From the NCBI GenBank assembly GCA_021781575.1, contig JAJXWP010000044.1, positions 1 through 33,785 of the forward strand: a stretch of DNA of 33,785 nucleotides, in the 5' to 3' direction. Positions 1-9,052 of the stretch are shown piece by piece. Origin of the DNA: Pseudomonadota bacterium (lineage in GTDB: Bacteria; Pseudomonadota; Alphaproteobacteria; Rhodospirillales; Magnetospirillaceae). How positions within the stretch are numbered: the stretch's first letter is position 1; every line of letters starts with the position of its first letter. The notes beneath the pieces were generated by a model. That model did no database searches and was not told the DNA's origin. It was given only the letters and a program-made list of their open reading frames with translations. Both the position numbers and the translations under genes were made by a program.

Positions 1-1
1 T

Positions 2-112
2 CCGGCGACCTATGACGACCGTTCGGAGGGCGAGGAGCGGGAGCCGGCCGACGACCGGGAAGAGGGATTCGACGACGAGGCCGAGTCCGAGGTCGAGGAC
101 CAGGAGGAATAG
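2..112 (+). CDS. 3' end of an unidentified gene with an acidic tail
   Basis: An open frame enters from the left edge and ends at TAG 110-112. The visible 36 residues are very rich in Glu and Asp and end in EVEDQEE. Such a tail is probably disordered and gives no clue to function. The gene body lies outside the window. Codon use is GC-rich like that of its neighbours. It is on the same strand as the EI24-type gene that starts about 90 bases downstream, so the two could be co-transcribed. No strong terminator was seen between them. I do not recognise the family. Confidence 0.5.
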   Translation, partial: PATYDDRSEGEEREPADDREEGFDDEAESEVEDQEE

Positions 113-202
113 CCGCCGCCAGCGGTCGCCGGCCGCGCTTTCCGTCTTTGAGTGGCGAGGAGCCTGTTACCGTCATATCGGCGCCTGTGGTACAAGGCGA
201 GG

Positions 203-898
203 ATGCTCACCTCGCTGTTCCGCGCCATCGCCCAGCTTTCGGACCCTCGCTTTCGCCGCGTCCTGGTGGTCGGGCTGGCCGCCACCCTGATCCTCTATGT
301 GCTCTGTTATCTGGGCATGGGCTGGTGCCTCGCCCGGCTATCACTGTCCGGCATCGGCTGGGTCGACCGGTTGACCGACGTCCTTGGCGGCCTGGCCATC
401 TTCGTGCTGACCGTGCTGATGTTCCCCAGCGTCGTCACGCTGACCCTGAGTTTCCTGCTCGATGACGTGGCGGCGGCGGTGGAAGCCCGCTACTACCCGG
501 GACTGCCGCCGCCCCGGCGCCAGAAGTTGGGCGAGATGACCTGGGGCGCCATCCGTTTCGCCCTGGTCACCATGGCGGTCAACCTGGCGGCCCTGCCGTT
601 CACGCTGATCCTGCTGTTCGTCGGCATCGGGATCGCCGTCTATTACGCGGTCAACGGCTATCTCCTGGCGCGCGAATATTTCGAACTGGTGGCTTGGCGC
701 CGCATCGAGCCTGCCGCCGCCGACGCCCTGCGCCGCGCCCATGGCCTGCGCCTGTGGCTCGGCGGCGTGGCCATCACCTTCCTGTCCACCCTGCCGGTGG
801 TCAATCTGGCGGCGCCCCTGATCGGTACCGCCATGATGGTGCATGAATTTGAGAACCTGCGCGCGAACGGCAAATCGGGAATTGCCCCGGCGCCGTAA
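203..898 (+). CDS. EI24-domain integral membrane protein
   Basis: A 231-residue membrane protein of the EI24/CysZ-like family. The N-terminal stretch MLTSLFRAIAQLSDPRFRRV is typical of alphaproteobacterial members. Hydrophobic segments lie near residues 19-41, 60-84, 116-150 and 185-212. The C-terminal segment ends in GTAMMVHEFENLR, a common signature near the end of this family. An in-frame GTG at 152 would add 17 residues. I prefer ATG 203 because the family-like N-terminus begins there and an AAGGCGAGG stretch precedes it. CysZ proteins take up sulfate, but the biochemical role of most alphaproteobacterial EI24 proteins is unknown, so no substrate is assigned. The next gene, on the same strand, is a lipoprotein 69 bases downstream. 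Confidence 0.85.
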   Translation: MLTSLFRAIAQLSDPRFRRVLVVGLAATLILYVLCYLGMGWCLARLSLSGIGWVDRLTDVLGGLAIFVLTVLMFPSVVTLTLSFLLDDVAAAVEARYYPGLPPPRRQKLGEMTWGAIRFALVTMAVNLAALPFTLILLFVGIGIAVYYAVNGYLLAREYFELVAWRRIEPAAADALRRAHGLRLWLGGVAITFLSTLPVVNLAAPLIGTAMMVHEFENLRANGKSGIAPAP

Positions 899-909
899 CA
901 CCTTATAAT
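882..909 (+). promoter_or_regulatory. candidate sigma-70-type promoter for the 968 lipoprotein
   Basis: TTGCCC (882-887) and a perfect TATAAT (904-909) are separated by 16 bases. The pair overlaps the end of the EI24 gene. It would start transcription near 916, about 50 bases before ATG 968. This is sequence resemblance only. Confidence 0.45.
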
Positions 910-967
910 TTTGGCCTGATTTGTGCCCACACCAACCCATCGCGGCACCATCGGACCGGTTCAATCC

Positions 968-1441
968 ATGCTTTCTATTTCCCCACGCCGTCTTCTTCCT
1001 TCATGTCCTGTTCTTTTCCGCCTCAGTGTCTTGTCGCTCGCCGCCGTCCTTGGCGCTTGCGCGGTGCCCTCCGGCAGCGGCCTCGACAACTCCGGGGCGA
1101 CAATCGGCCGAGCGACACCTGGTGACGAGACCAGGCCCATCCCCTCCGGCCCGTTGCCTCCCAACGGCGACTTGGCGGCCAACCCGCGCCGGTTCGAGGG
1201 ATATGCCGCCGGCCAGGTGATCGCCGCCCTCGGCGATCCCAACTTCCGCCGCCACGAGGCACCGGCCGAGGTGTGGCAGTATTACGGCCCTGGCTGCGTC
1301 CTCGATCTGTTCCTGTACCAGGACCACGGCGCCGAGCGGGTCACCCATGTGGAGCTCCGCAACCAATTGGCCGATCAGGACAGCGCTTCGGCATGCATGT
1401 CGCATCTGCTGGACGGCCATCGCGGCCAGCGCAGCAGTTAA
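968..1441 (+). CDS. Putative lipoprotein of unknown function
   Basis: A 157-residue protein with a lipoprotein signal. A basic N-terminus (SPRR) is followed by a hydrophobic run and lipobox L28-G29-A30-C31. The mature part starts with a Pro/Gly/Ser-rich linker and then a compact domain (YAAGQVIAALGDPNF...EVWQYYGPGCVLDLFLY). That domain resembles small envelope lipoproteins of the SmpA/OmlA-like type found in alphaproteobacteria, but I would not assign it to BamE. An upstream GTG-led extension is open from 923. ATG 968 is chosen because it puts the signal peptide at the N-terminus. It is convergent with nth, 54 bases away. The gap has a GCGGATCCGC palindrome (1442-1451) but no clear terminator. 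Confidence 0.75.
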   Translation: MLSISPRRLLPSCPVLFRLSVLSLAAVLGACAVPSGSGLDNSGATIGRATPGDETRPIPSGPLPPNGDLAANPRRFEGYAAGQVIAALGDPNFRRHEAPAEVWQYYGPGCVLDLFLYQDHGAERVTHVELRNQLADQDSASACMSHLLDGHRGQRSS

Positions 1442-1495
1442 GCGGATCCGCCTTCCCGAAACGCGATGCCAACCGGCCAGGATGAGCAACGGGGA

Positions 1496-2131
1496 TTACC
1501 CTGCGGCTTTATCCGGGTATTCACAAAGGTCCGCCACTGGGCAGATGGGGCAGTCGGGCCTCTTCGCCTTGCAGATGTAACGGCCGTGCAGGATCAACCA
1601 ATGGTGGGCATGTCGCTTCCATTGGTCGGGAGTGATCCGCTCCAGCGCCTGTTCGACCGCCTCCGGGGTCTTCCCGGGGGCCAAGCCGGTGCGATTGGCC
1701 ACGCGGAAGATATGGGTGTCGACGGCGATGGTCGGCTGGCCGAAAGCGACGTTGAGCACCACATTGGCCGTCTTCCGTCCGACCCCGGGCAGCGCCTGCA
1801 GAGCTTCGCGGTCGGTTGGCACTTGGCCCCCATGCTGCGCGACAAGGCGGCGCGACAACTCGACAACGTTCTTCGCCTTGGTGTTGAACAGCCCGATGGT
1901 GCGGATATAGTGCTTCAGCCCCTCCTCGCCCAAGGCGACCATGGCCGCCGGGGTATCGACGGCGGCGAACAGGCTGCGGGTCGCCTTGTTGACCCCCACA
2001 TCGGTGGCCTGGGCCGACAGCACCACGGCGACCAGCAGGGTGAACGGGTTGACGTAGTCCAGCTCGCTCTTCGGCTCGGGGTTGCGGGCGGCCAGGCGGG
2101 CGAAGAACTGGTCGATCTTGGCGGGTCCCAT
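1496..2131 (-). CDS. nth: Endonuclease III (DNA glycosylase/AP lyase)
   Basis: Removes oxidised pyrimidines from DNA and cleaves the abasic site in base excision repair. The 211-residue product from ATG 2131 has all the signatures: helix-hairpin-helix LPGVGRKTA with catalytic Lys120, catalytic Asp138 in AVDTHIF, and a C-terminal 4Fe-4S loop with Cys187, 194, 197 and 203. These positions and the total length equal those of E. coli Nth, which supports the 2131 start over in-frame extensions to 2182. A GGAG lies about 12 bases upstream. The gene is divergent from the lipoprotein starting at 2197, so their promoters must share about 65 bases. Confidence 0.96.
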   Translation of the reverse strand: MGPAKIDQFFARLAARNPEPKSELDYVNPFTLLVAVVLSAQATDVGVNKATRSLFAAVDTPAAMVALGEEGLKHYIRTIGLFNTKAKNVVELSRRLVAQHGGQVPTDREALQALPGVGRKTANVVLNVAFGQPTIAVDTHIFRVANRTGLAPGKTPEAVEQALERITPDQWKRHAHHWLILHGRYICKAKRPDCPICPVADLCEYPDKAAG

Positions 2132-2196
2132 CGCGGCGGCTATCTCCAAGCGGTACGGCCATGGTAGCATGCCCGGCGACATGCAAGGAGACCAAG

Positions 2197-2847
2197 GTGC
2201 GGATTAGGCCTGGCGTAACGATGGCGACGGTCCTGGCGCTGCTGGCCGGATGCAGCGGAACTGCGGAGCAGCAACAAGCCAAAGCGACGCCGCGGCCCAA
2301 GCATGTGTCGCCCGCACCGGTGCCGCCGCCGACGCTGCCGCCGGGCAGCTTCGACGAAGCCAAGGCCAAGTCCGAGTTGGCCGCCGCGCGGGACGCTCGT
2401 GAGGCCGGCAAGGCCGCCGACGCCCGCCACCTGGCCGAAGCGGCCATCGAGCATTGGCCGGGCGACCCGGCCGCCTGGGCCGAGTTGCAGAGCGATTGCC
2501 AATCCCTGGGCGATGTGCAATGCCGCCGGTACGCCGACTTTTTCCGGGCCAAGGTGGAATTCGTCAAGACGTTGCCGGCACGGGCCGGTGTCCTCGGATT
2601 CCAGAACATCGCGGAAGCGCCGACGGGCACCAAGAGCGGCGACTACACCTACGACGATAAAACCACCGCGACGGCGCGGCGGCTGTGGGCCTTCTACCAC
2701 CAGGAAGACCCGATGACGGCCACGCGCAACAAGCCGATGAACGAAGAGCCGTCGTTCGCCGAAAAATACCCTTATGCCCCGGCACTGCTGGTCGGCGGCA
2801 TCGGCGCCGGCCTCCTGACGGCGGCCAAGAGCGTGGCGAACAAGTAA
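2197..2847 (+). CDS. Putative lipoprotein with a TPR-like helical region
   Basis: A 216-residue protein with a short lipoprotein signal: VRIRPGVTMATVLALLAGC, with the lipobox Cys at residue 19. I chose GTG 2197 because AAGGAG (2185-2190) sits 6 bases upstream. The ATG at 2161 in the same frame has no such site and would put extra polar residues ahead of the signal. The mature protein has a Pro-rich linker, then an alpha-helical region (AREAGKAADARHLAEAAIEH) resembling a single TPR pair. The C-terminus has a short hydrophobic Gly/Ala-rich segment (ALLVGGIGAGLLTAAKS). Function is unknown. It is convergent with dapB, 31 bases away. Confidence 0.75.
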   Translation: MRIRPGVTMATVLALLAGCSGTAEQQQAKATPRPKHVSPAPVPPPTLPPGSFDEAKAKSELAAARDAREAGKAADARHLAEAAIEHWPGDPAAWAELQSDCQSLGDVQCRRYADFFRAKVEFVKTLPARAGVLGFQNIAEAPTGTKSGDYTYDDKTTATARRLWAFYHQEDPMTATRNKPMNEEPSFAEKYPYAPALLVGGIGAGLLTAAKSVANK

Positions 2848-2878
2848 CGCGTCTGAGCCTCGCGGCTAAGGAAACCAG

Positions 2879-3685
2879 TCACCCCAGCCCGAGCACGTCG
2901 CGCATGGTATAGAGGCCCGGCGGCTTGCCGTGGGCCCAGCGGGCGGCCCTTACCGCGCCTTTGGCGAAGATCTGGCGGGACGAGGCCTTGTGGGCGATCT
3001 CGATACGCTCGCCGTCGGCGGCGAACACCACCGTGTGATCACCGACGACATCACCGCCGCGCAACGTAGCGAAGCCGATCTCGCCGCTCTGCCGCGCGCC
3101 GGTATGGCCATCGCGAGCCTTGCACCAGACCTCCTCGAGCCGGACGCCGCGCCCCTTCGCCGCGGCCCGGCCGAGGCCGAGGGCGGTGCCGGACGGCGCG
3201 TCCACCTTGTGGCGGTGGTGCATCTCGACGATCTCGATGTCGTAGGTCGCTGCGTCAAGCGACGCCGCCACCTGCTCGACCAGCGAAAGCAGGATGTTGA
3301 CACCAACGCTCATATTCGGCGCCCAGACCACCGCCGTGCGGGCCGACGCTTCGCGCAGGGCGACTTCCTGTTCTGCGGTGAGACCGGTGGTCCCCACCAC
3401 CAGCGCGGTCCGCGTTTCGGCGGCCAGCCGCGCATGTTCGACGGCGGCAGCGGGGGCGGTGAAGTCGATGACGGCATCGGCCAGTTCGAACAGTGTCTTG
3501 CTGTCGATTCCCACCGCCAGGCCATTGCGCCCGCGGCCGACCAGTTCGCCCAAGTCGCGGCCGACCGCGTCACTTTCCGCCCGCTCGACGCCGCCGGCCA
3601 AAGCCAATCCCTCGGTGTCGAGGACCTCGCGGACCAGCATCTGCCCCATGCGGCCATCGCAGCCGACGATTCCGATCTTGGTCAT
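2879..3685 (-). CDS. dapB: 4-hydroxy-tetrahydrodipicolinate reductase
   Basis: Reduces 4-hydroxy-tetrahydrodipicolinate with NAD(P)H in the diaminopimelate/lysine pathway, in the cytoplasm. The 268-residue length fits the family. The N-terminal Rossmann motif is GIVGCDGRMG (residues 5-14). The substrate loop EMHHRHKVDAPSGTAL holds the catalytic His pair (156-157) and Lys160. A conserved RGGDVVGDHTVVF stretch follows. It starts 4 bases after the dnaJ stop on the same strand, so dnaK-dnaJ-dapB looks like one transcription unit. Part of dapB expression may therefore follow heat-shock control. Confidence 0.96.
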   Translation of the reverse strand: MTKIGIVGCDGRMGQMLVREVLDTEGLALAGGVERAESDAVGRDLGELVGRGRNGLAVGIDSKTLFELADAVIDFTAPAAAVEHARLAAETRTALVVGTTGLTAEQEVALREASARTAVVWAPNMSVGVNILLSLVEQVAASLDAATYDIEIVEMHHRHKVDAPSGTALGLGRAAAKGRGVRLEEVWCKARDGHTGARQSGEIGFATLRGGDVVGDHTVVFAADGERIEIAHKASSRQIFAKGAVRAARWAHGKPPGLYTMRDVLGLG

Positions 3686-3689
3686 TGGG

Positions 3690-4829
3690 TCAATCCTTCA
3701 AGTCCTCCCACAACTCCTTCACCTTGGCAAAGAAGCCGGTGGATTCCGGACTGGTTTCGTGGCCGCCGGCCTTGTCAAACTCGCGCAGCAGTTCCTCCTG
3801 TCGCTTGTTGAGATTGACCGGGGTTTCCACCACCGCCTCGACGAACATGTCACCCCGCGATGGGCTGCGTAGCACGCTCATGCCTTTGCCGCGCAACCGG
3901 AACTGGCGACCCGACTGGGTCCCCGCCGGGATGGCGATCTTGGCCCGTGAGCCGTCGATGGAAGGCACTTCGATGGAGCCCCCCAGCGCCGCCGTCACCA
4001 TGGGTATCGGTACGCGGCATTGGATATTGGCGCCTTCGCGCAGGAACAGGCGGTGGGGCTGGACCGTAAGAAAAATATAGAGATCGCCGGCTGGAGCGCC
4101 CCGCATGCCAGGCTCACCTTCGCCCGCCAGGCGGATGCGGGTGCCGTCTTCGACGCCGGGCGGCACATTGATCTGCAGTGTCTTCTCCTTGCGCACCCGG
4201 CCGGTGCCACCGCAACCACGGCAGGGGTCCTTGATCACCTTGCCCATGCCATGGCAGGTCGGGCAGGTCCGTTCGATCGTGAAGAAACCCTGAGTTGCCC
4301 GTATCTTGCCGGCACCCCGACAGATGGTGCACTCGATCGGCGCCGCACCGCCGGCACCGCCGGAGCCCTTGCAATCTTCGCACACCGCCGAACTGGGGAC
4401 AGTGATCTGCGTCGTCTTGCCGGAGAATGCCTCCTCCAGCGTGATTTCCATGTTGTAGCGCAGGTCGGCTCCTCGCGCGGCAGCGTTGAAACCGCCGCGC
4501 CGGCCGCCCATGAACTCGCCGAACATCTCGTCGAAGATATCGGCGAAGCCGGCGGCGAAATGGAAGTCACCGCCCGGACCGCCTCCGCCGAAGCCGCGAC
4601 CCTGCTCGAAGGCGGCATGACCGAAGCGGTCATAAGCGGCGCGCTTCTGCTCATCCTTCAGGACGTCGTAGGCCTCGTTGACCTCGCGAAATTTCTGCTC
4701 GGCTGTCGGGTCGTCGGGATTCCTGTCCGGATGGAATTGCATCGCCAGCTTGCGGTAAGCCTTCTTGACCTCGTCCGCGCCGGCTCCTTTGGACACTCCC
4801 AGAACTTCGTAGTAGTCCCGTTTGCTCAT
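3690..4829 (-). CDS. dnaJ: Chaperone DnaJ (Hsp40)
   Basis: Co-chaperone that delivers unfolded clients to DnaK and stimulates its ATPase. The 379 residues show a full type I DnaJ. The J domain carries His33-Pro34-Asp35. A Gly/Phe-rich linker spans about 76-118. Four CxxCxGxG zinc repeats have Cys pairs at 150/153, 167/170, 189/192 and 203/206. The C-terminal substrate-binding domain follows. The start is ATG 4829, preceded by a G-rich CGGGGCGGT stretch. It lies 94 bases downstream of dnaK and 4 bases upstream of dapB. Confidence 0.97.
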   Translation of the reverse strand: MSKRDYYEVLGVSKGAGADEVKKAYRKLAMQFHPDRNPDDPTAEQKFREVNEAYDVLKDEQKRAAYDRFGHAAFEQGRGFGGGGPGGDFHFAAGFADIFDEMFGEFMGGRRGGFNAAARGADLRYNMEITLEEAFSGKTTQITVPSSAVCEDCKGSGGAGGAAPIECTICRGAGKIRATQGFFTIERTCPTCHGMGKVIKDPCRGCGGTGRVRKEKTLQINVPPGVEDGTRIRLAGEGEPGMRGAPAGDLYIFLTVQPHRLFLREGANIQCRVPIPMVTAALGGSIEVPSIDGSRAKIAIPAGTQSGRQFRLRGKGMSVLRSPSRGDMFVEAVVETPVNLNKRQEELLREFDKAGGHETSPESTGFFAKVKELWEDLKD

Positions 4830-4864
4830 ACCGCCCCGATTGATCAGATGCCGCCAACCCAGCC

Positions 4865-4892
4865 GCCCCGCGGACGACGATGTCCACGGGGC
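4865..4892 (-). other. Stem-loop between dnaK and dnaJ
   Basis: An 11-bp inverted repeat (GCCCCGCGGAC / GTCCACGGGGC on the plus strand) with one mismatch and a 6-base loop lies in the 94-base dnaK-dnaJ gap. No T-run follows on the minus strand, so it is not a classical intrinsic terminator. It could be a processing or mRNA-stability element that sets the DnaK:DnaJ ratio; that role is inference. Confidence 0.5.
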
Positions 4893-4923
4893 CGGGTCTT
4901 ACCATACAGGTGCGCGGAAGGAA

Positions 4924-6849
4924 TTACTTTTCCTTCTTGTCGCCGTCCACCTCTTCGAAATCGGCATCCACGACGCCCTCGCCGCCGGCGCCGCCCTGCT
5001 GCCCCTGGCCGCCCGCCGCGCCGCCACCGGCCTGCGGGCTCTCCTGCTGCGCTTTGTACATGGCCTCGCCCAGCTTCATCGAGGACTGCATCAGGGCGTC
5101 GTTCTTGGCCTTGATGACGTCGGCATCATCGGACTCGAGGACGTCCTTCAGGGCCTTGAGATCGGCCTCGATCTTCGATTTCTGATCAGCCGGAACCTTG
5201 TCGCCGAACTCTGCCAGGTTCTTCTCGGTGGTATGGATCAACGCATCGGCGTGGTTGCGGGCCTCCACCACCTCCTTGCGCTTCTTGTCCTCGGCGGCAT
5301 GCGCCTCGGCGTCCTTGACCATCCGCTGGATGTCGTTGTCCGACAGGCCACCCGAGGCCTGGATACGGATCTGCTGCTCCTTGCCGGTGGCCTTGTCCTT
5401 GGCCGACACCGAGACGATACCGTTGGCGTCGATATCGAAAGTCACCTCGATCTGCGGCACGCCGCGCGGTGCCGGCGGCAGGCCGACCAAGTCGAACTGG
5501 CCGAGCAGCTTGTTGTCCGCCGCCATCTCGCGCTCGCCCTGGAAGACCCGGATGGTCACCGCCGTCTGATTGTCCTCGGCGGTGGAGAAGATCTGGCTCT
5601 TGCGGGTGGGAATGGTGGTGTTGCGGTCGATCAGACGGGTGAACACGCCGCCCAGCGTTTCGATGCCGAGCGACAGCGGGGTTACGTCAAGCAGGAGAAC
5701 GTCCTTGACTTCGCCCTTCAGCACGCCGGCCTGAATGGCGGCGCCGACTGCCACGACTTCGTCCGGGTTGACGCCCTTGTGCGGCTCGCGGCCAAAGAAA
5801 TCCTTCACCGTCTCGACGATCTTGGGCATGCGGGTCATACCGCCGACCAGGATCACCTCGTCGATTTCGCTGGCCTTCAGGCCGGCATCCTTCAGCGCGG
5901 CGCGGCAGGGCTCGACGGTGCGGGCCACCAGGTCCTCCACCAGCGCTTCGAGCTTGGCCCGGGTCAGCTTGATATTGAGGTGCTTGGGGCCGGAGGCGTC
6001 AGCGGTGATGAACGGTAGATTCACCTCGGTCTGCATGGACGAGGACAGCTCGATTTTCGCCTTTTCCGCCGCCTCTTTCAGGCGCTGCAGGGCCAGCCGG
6101 TCCTTCCGGAGGTCGATGCCTTGCTCGCGTTTGAACTCGTCGGCCAGGTAGTCGATGATGCGGGCGTCGAAATCCTCGCCACCCAGGAAGGTGTCGCCGT
6201 TGGTCGACTTCACCTCGAACACGCCGTCGCCGATCTCCAGGATCGAAATATCGAAGGTGCCGCCGCCCAGGTCGTAGACCGCAACCGTGCCGGTACCCTT
6301 CTTCTCCATGCCATAGGCGAGCGCCGCAGCGGTCGGCTCGTTGATGATGCGCAACACTTCCAGGCCGGCGATCTTGCCTGCGTCCTTGGTCGCCTGGCGC
6401 TGGGAATCATTGAAATAAGCCGGAACGGTAATCACCGCCTGGGTCACCTTCTCGCCGAGATAGCTCTCGGCGGTCTCCTTCATCTTTTGCAGGATGAAGG
6501 CGGAAATCTGGCTGGGGCTGTACTTCTTGCCCTCGCACTCCACCCAGGCGTCGCCGTTGTCGCCATCGATGATGTGGTAGGGAACCAGATTCATGTCCTT
6601 CTGCGTCATCGGATCGTTGAACCGCCGGCCGATGAGACGTTTGATGGCAAATAGCGTATCTGACGGATTGGTCACCGCTTGACGCTTCGCCGCCTGCCCG
6701 ACCAACCGCTCGCCCGAGTCGGTGAAGGCGACCATTGACGGTGTCGTGCGCGCCCCTTCGCTGTTCTCGATCACCTTGGCGGACTTGCCTTCCATGATGG
6801 CGACGCAAGAATTCGTCGTACCCAGGTCGATGCCAATGACTTTGCTCAT
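4924..6849 (-). CDS. dnaK: Chaperone DnaK (Hsp70)
   Basis: ATP-dependent chaperone. The 641-residue protein begins [20 protein letters not shown], the family's phosphate-1 motif. It contains [20 protein letters not shown] and the phosphate-2 motif [14 protein letters not shown], followed by the interdomain linker [19 protein letters not shown]. The C-terminal lid ends with a Gly/Gln-rich linker and the acidic [10 protein letters not shown] tail. Length and domain order are normal. GAGG lies a few bases before ATG 6849. A heat-shock-type promoter is found about 120 bases upstream. grpE and hrcA are not in the window. Confidence 0.98.
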   Translation of the reverse strand: MSKVIGIDLGTTNSCVAIMEGKSAKVIENSEGARTTPSMVAFTDSGERLVGQAAKRQAVTNPSDTLFAIKRLIGRRFNDPMTQKDMNLVPYHIIDGDNGDAWVECEGKKYSPSQISAFILQKMKETAESYLGEKVTQAVITVPAYFNDSQRQATKDAGKIAGLEVLRIINEPTAAALAYGMEKKGTGTVAVYDLGGGTFDISILEIGDGVFEVKSTNGDTFLGGEDFDARIIDYLADEFKREQGIDLRKDRLALQRLKEAAEKAKIELSSSMQTEVNLPFITADASGPKHLNIKLTRAKLEALVEDLVARTVEPCRAALKDAGLKASEIDEVILVGGMTRMPKIVETVKDFFGREPHKGVNPDEVVAVGAAIQAGVLKGEVKDVLLLDVTPLSLGIETLGGVFTRLIDRNTTIPTRKSQIFSTAEDNQTAVTIRVFQGEREMAADNKLLGQFDLVGLPPAPRGVPQIEVTFDIDANGIVSVSAKDKATGKEQQIRIQASGGLSDNDIQRMVKDAEAHAAEDKKRKEVVEARNHADALIHTTEKNLAEFGDKVPADQKSKIEADLKALKDVLESDDADVIKAKNDALMQSSMKLGEAMYKAQQESPQAGGGAAGGQGQQGGAGGEGVVDADFEEVDGDKKEK

Positions 6850-6967
6850 CTCTGCCTCTTATGTTACGGCCGGTGCCGACGGTCCTGCTCTCAGCAACCG
6901 TTGGGCCCCCCGTCGGTTGTCACCTGTGGATACCCCTTTGGGGCTCCGCGTCTCGATCACATTGCGG

Positions 6968-6998
6968 TTATATAGGGCGCGGTCAGAAATGCCGCAAC
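6968..6998 (-). promoter_or_regulatory. Candidate RpoH (sigma-32) promoter of dnaK
   Basis: On the minus strand, GTTG (6998-6995) and CCTATATAA (6976-6968) are separated by 18 bases. The described alphaproteobacterial heat-shock consensus is CTTG-N16/18-CYTATNTNNG. Agreement is near complete except the first base of the -35 and the final G. The leader to ATG 6849 would be about 110 bases. It contains a small CCCC-TTT-GGGG hairpin (6933-6943). Confidence 0.7.
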
Positions 6999-7113
6999 CG
7001 AGGCGCCGCAAGCGATGGGATACGGGTGTTAGCAGTCGTTCCCACCGAGTGCCAGAGAAGTGCCACAGTGCGGATTGTCCTGCAAGACGCAACCTTCACA
7101 GACCGTTCGGACA

Positions 7114-8001
7114 ATGATCATTTCGGCAAGCTATCGCACCGACATCCCGGCGTTTTACGGCTCATGGTTCGAGTACCGCTTCCGCGCCGGCTGGGCCATG
7201 GTGGCCAACCCTTACGGAGGCAGGCCGAGCCGCGTTCCCTTGCGCGAGGGGGTGGACGGCTATGTATTCTGGACGAGGAACATCGAACCGTTCCTCCCCG
7301 CGCTCGCCCTGGTGCGTGACGGCGATCTGCCGTTTATCGTCCACTACACCGTCACCAACTACCCGCGCCAGCTGGAGGCATCGGTGATTCCCGCCGACCG
7401 CTCGCTGGGGCTGATCCGGCGGCTGGCCGGCGACTACGGTGGCCGGGCCGCGGTGTGGCGCTACGATCCGATCGTGATCACCGAGCTCACGCCGCCCGGC
7501 TGGCATCTCGACAATTTCACCGGCCTGGCCGCCGGCCTGGCGGGCGCCGTTGACGAAGTGGTGGTCAGTTTCGCCCAGATCTATCGCAAGACGGCGCGCA
7601 ACTTGGCCGCCGCCGCCAAATCCCACCATTTTGCCTGGCGGGACCCATCGCTCGAGGAGAAAGGCCGGCTGCTCGCCCGGCTGGCCACCATCGCCAGGGC
7701 GCATGGCATGCGGTTGACCCTGTGTACCCAGCCCGATCTGGTGACCGGGAACATCGAGGCCGCCCGCTGCATCGACCCCGCCCGCCTCTCCGACCTGGCC
7801 GGCCGGGTGCTGGCCAGCCGCCTGAAGGGCAACCGGCCGGGCTGCTTTTGCGCCGAAAGCCGCGATATCGGCGACTACGACAGCTGCCCGCACGGCTGCG
7901 CCTACTGTTACGCGGTCAATTCCCGACGGCTGGCCAAGCAGCGCTTCCGCAACCACGATCCGGCGGGCGAATTCCTGGCTTTTCCTCCGCCGGGGCCTTG
8001 A
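7114..8001 (+). CDS. DUF1848 family protein with a C-terminal cysteine cluster
   Basis: A 295-residue protein matching the DUF1848 family by its N-terminus (MIISASYRTDIPAFYG), the internal FWTRN and IVHYTVTNY stretches, and the closing cysteine cluster. Cysteines at 244, 246, 258, 262 and 265 form CxC-x11-CxxxCxxC, resembling an iron-sulfur binding site of radical-SAM-like type at the opposite end of the protein from usual. The body has the beta/alpha rhythm of a TIM barrel. The reaction is unknown. ATG 7114 is used; an upstream in-frame extension to 7060 is not family-like. The gene diverges from dnaK across a 264-base gap and is 52 bases upstream of a GT2 gene. Confidence 0.8.
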   Translation: MIISASYRTDIPAFYGSWFEYRFRAGWAMVANPYGGRPSRVPLREGVDGYVFWTRNIEPFLPALALVRDGDLPFIVHYTVTNYPRQLEASVIPADRSLGLIRRLAGDYGGRAAVWRYDPIVITELTPPGWHLDNFTGLAAGLAGAVDEVVVSFAQIYRKTARNLAAAAKSHHFAWRDPSLEEKGRLLARLATIARAHGMRLTLCTQPDLVTGNIEAARCIDPARLSDLAGRVLASRLKGNRPGCFCAESRDIGDYDSCPHGCAYCYAVNSRRLAKQRFRNHDPAGEFLAFPPPGP

Positions 8002-8053
8002 CTACAGTAAAGGGTGTTGCTTTCCGCAATCTGGTGCAAACCCCGCAGACGCC

Positions 8054-9052
8054 GTGACCAAAGCTCCCCGCCTTTCCATCGTCGTTCCGCTGTACAACGA
8101 AACGCTGAACATCGGACTGTTCTTCGAACGTCTGGTGCCGGTTCTCGACGGCCTTGGCGTGGAGTGGGAGGCGGTGTGTGTCGACGACGGCAGCCGCGAT
8201 GACACCATGGCCGCTCTGTTGCGCCTGCGTGAAAACCAGCCGCGCATCAAGATCCTCGGCCTGTCGCGCAATTTCGGCAAAGAACGGGCGCTATCCGCCG
8301 GCCTCGCCCATGCGGGCGGCGATGTGGTGATTCCCATCGACGCCGACCTGCAGCATCCACCCGAGGTAATCCCCGAGATGCTGGCGAAATGGCGCGAAGG
8401 GTATGACGTGGTGTATGCCGTGCGGCGGCGGCGAACCGGCCAGAGTTGGCTTGGCCGAGTCCAGGCCAAGGCATTCTATTGGCTGTTCGACAAGCTGTCG
8501 GAAGTGCCCCTCCCTCGGGAGGTCGGGGATTTCCGGCTGCTCGACCGCAAGGTGGTCGAGGTGATCAACGCGATGCCGGAACGCACCCGTTTCATGAAGG
8601 GCATCTTCGCCTGGGTCGGGTTCCGCCAGACCGGCGTCCCCTACGAGCAGGAGGAACGCCAGCACGGCACCAGCCGCTGGCAGTTCATGAAATTGCTGGG
8701 CTTCGCCTTCGACGGGCTGGTGGCCTTTTCCGACTACCCACTCAGGGTGTGGGCGTTGATCGGCTCGATCATTTCCGGTTTCGCCTTCTTCTACATCGTG
8801 GTGCGCCTGGTGCGAACCATGCTCTACGGCATCGACGTTCCCGGTTACGAGTCGATCATCGTGACGATCCTGTTCCTGGGCGGCGTCCAGTTGATCACCT
8901 TGGGCATTCTCGGCCACTACCTCGGCCGGGTGTTCAACGAAGTGAAAGGACGGCCGCTGTTCATCGTGCGCGAGCGCCACGGGTTCGATGAGGAAACACC
9001 AGCGGCCGGTCCCGACCGGCCGATTCCGACGATGGTTCCCCGACCGCGCTAA
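8054..9052 (+). CDS. Membrane-bound family 2 glycosyltransferase (GtrB/dolichol-phosphate type)
   Basis: Likely moves a sugar from a nucleotide donor onto undecaprenyl phosphate at the inner face of the cytoplasmic membrane. The 332-residue protein has a GT-A fold: LSIVVPLYNE at the N-terminus, DDGS at 44-47, the metal-binding DAD at 96-98 in DADLQHPPE, and RQHGTSRW at 203-209. Two C-terminal transmembrane helices lie near 233-253 and 266-290, as in GtrB/ArnC-like enzymes. The start is GTG 8054 without a clear Shine-Dalgarno site. No flippase (GtrA) gene is adjacent, so the acceptor pathway is unknown. The TAA stop is the first base triplet of a strong hairpin. Confidence 0.88.
   Translation: MTKAPRLSIVVPLYNETLNIGLFFERLVPVLDGLGVEWEAVCVDDGSRDDTMAALLRLRENQPRIKILGLSRNFGKERALSAGLAHAGGDVVIPIDADLQHPPEVIPEMLAKWREGYDVVYAVRRRRTGQSWLGRVQAKAFYWLFDKLSEVPLPREVGDFRLLDRKVVEVINAMPERTRFMKGIFAWVGFRQTGVPYEQEERQHGTSRWQFMKLLGFAFDGLVAFSDYPLRVWALIGSIISGFAFFYIVVRLVRTMLYGIDVPGYESIIVTILFLGGVQLITLGILGHYLGRVFNEVKGRPLFIVRERHGFDEETPAAGPDRPIPTMVPRPR

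Noticed and set aside
4865-4892. dnaK-dnaJ hairpin as an intrinsic terminator
   Set aside because: No T-run follows on the transcribed strand, and dnaJ needs the dnaK transcript; kept only as a stem-loop.
4822-6018. Long plus-strand open frame opposite dnaK
   Set aside because: Antisense shadow of a well-supported dnaK reading; no family signature or ribosome site.
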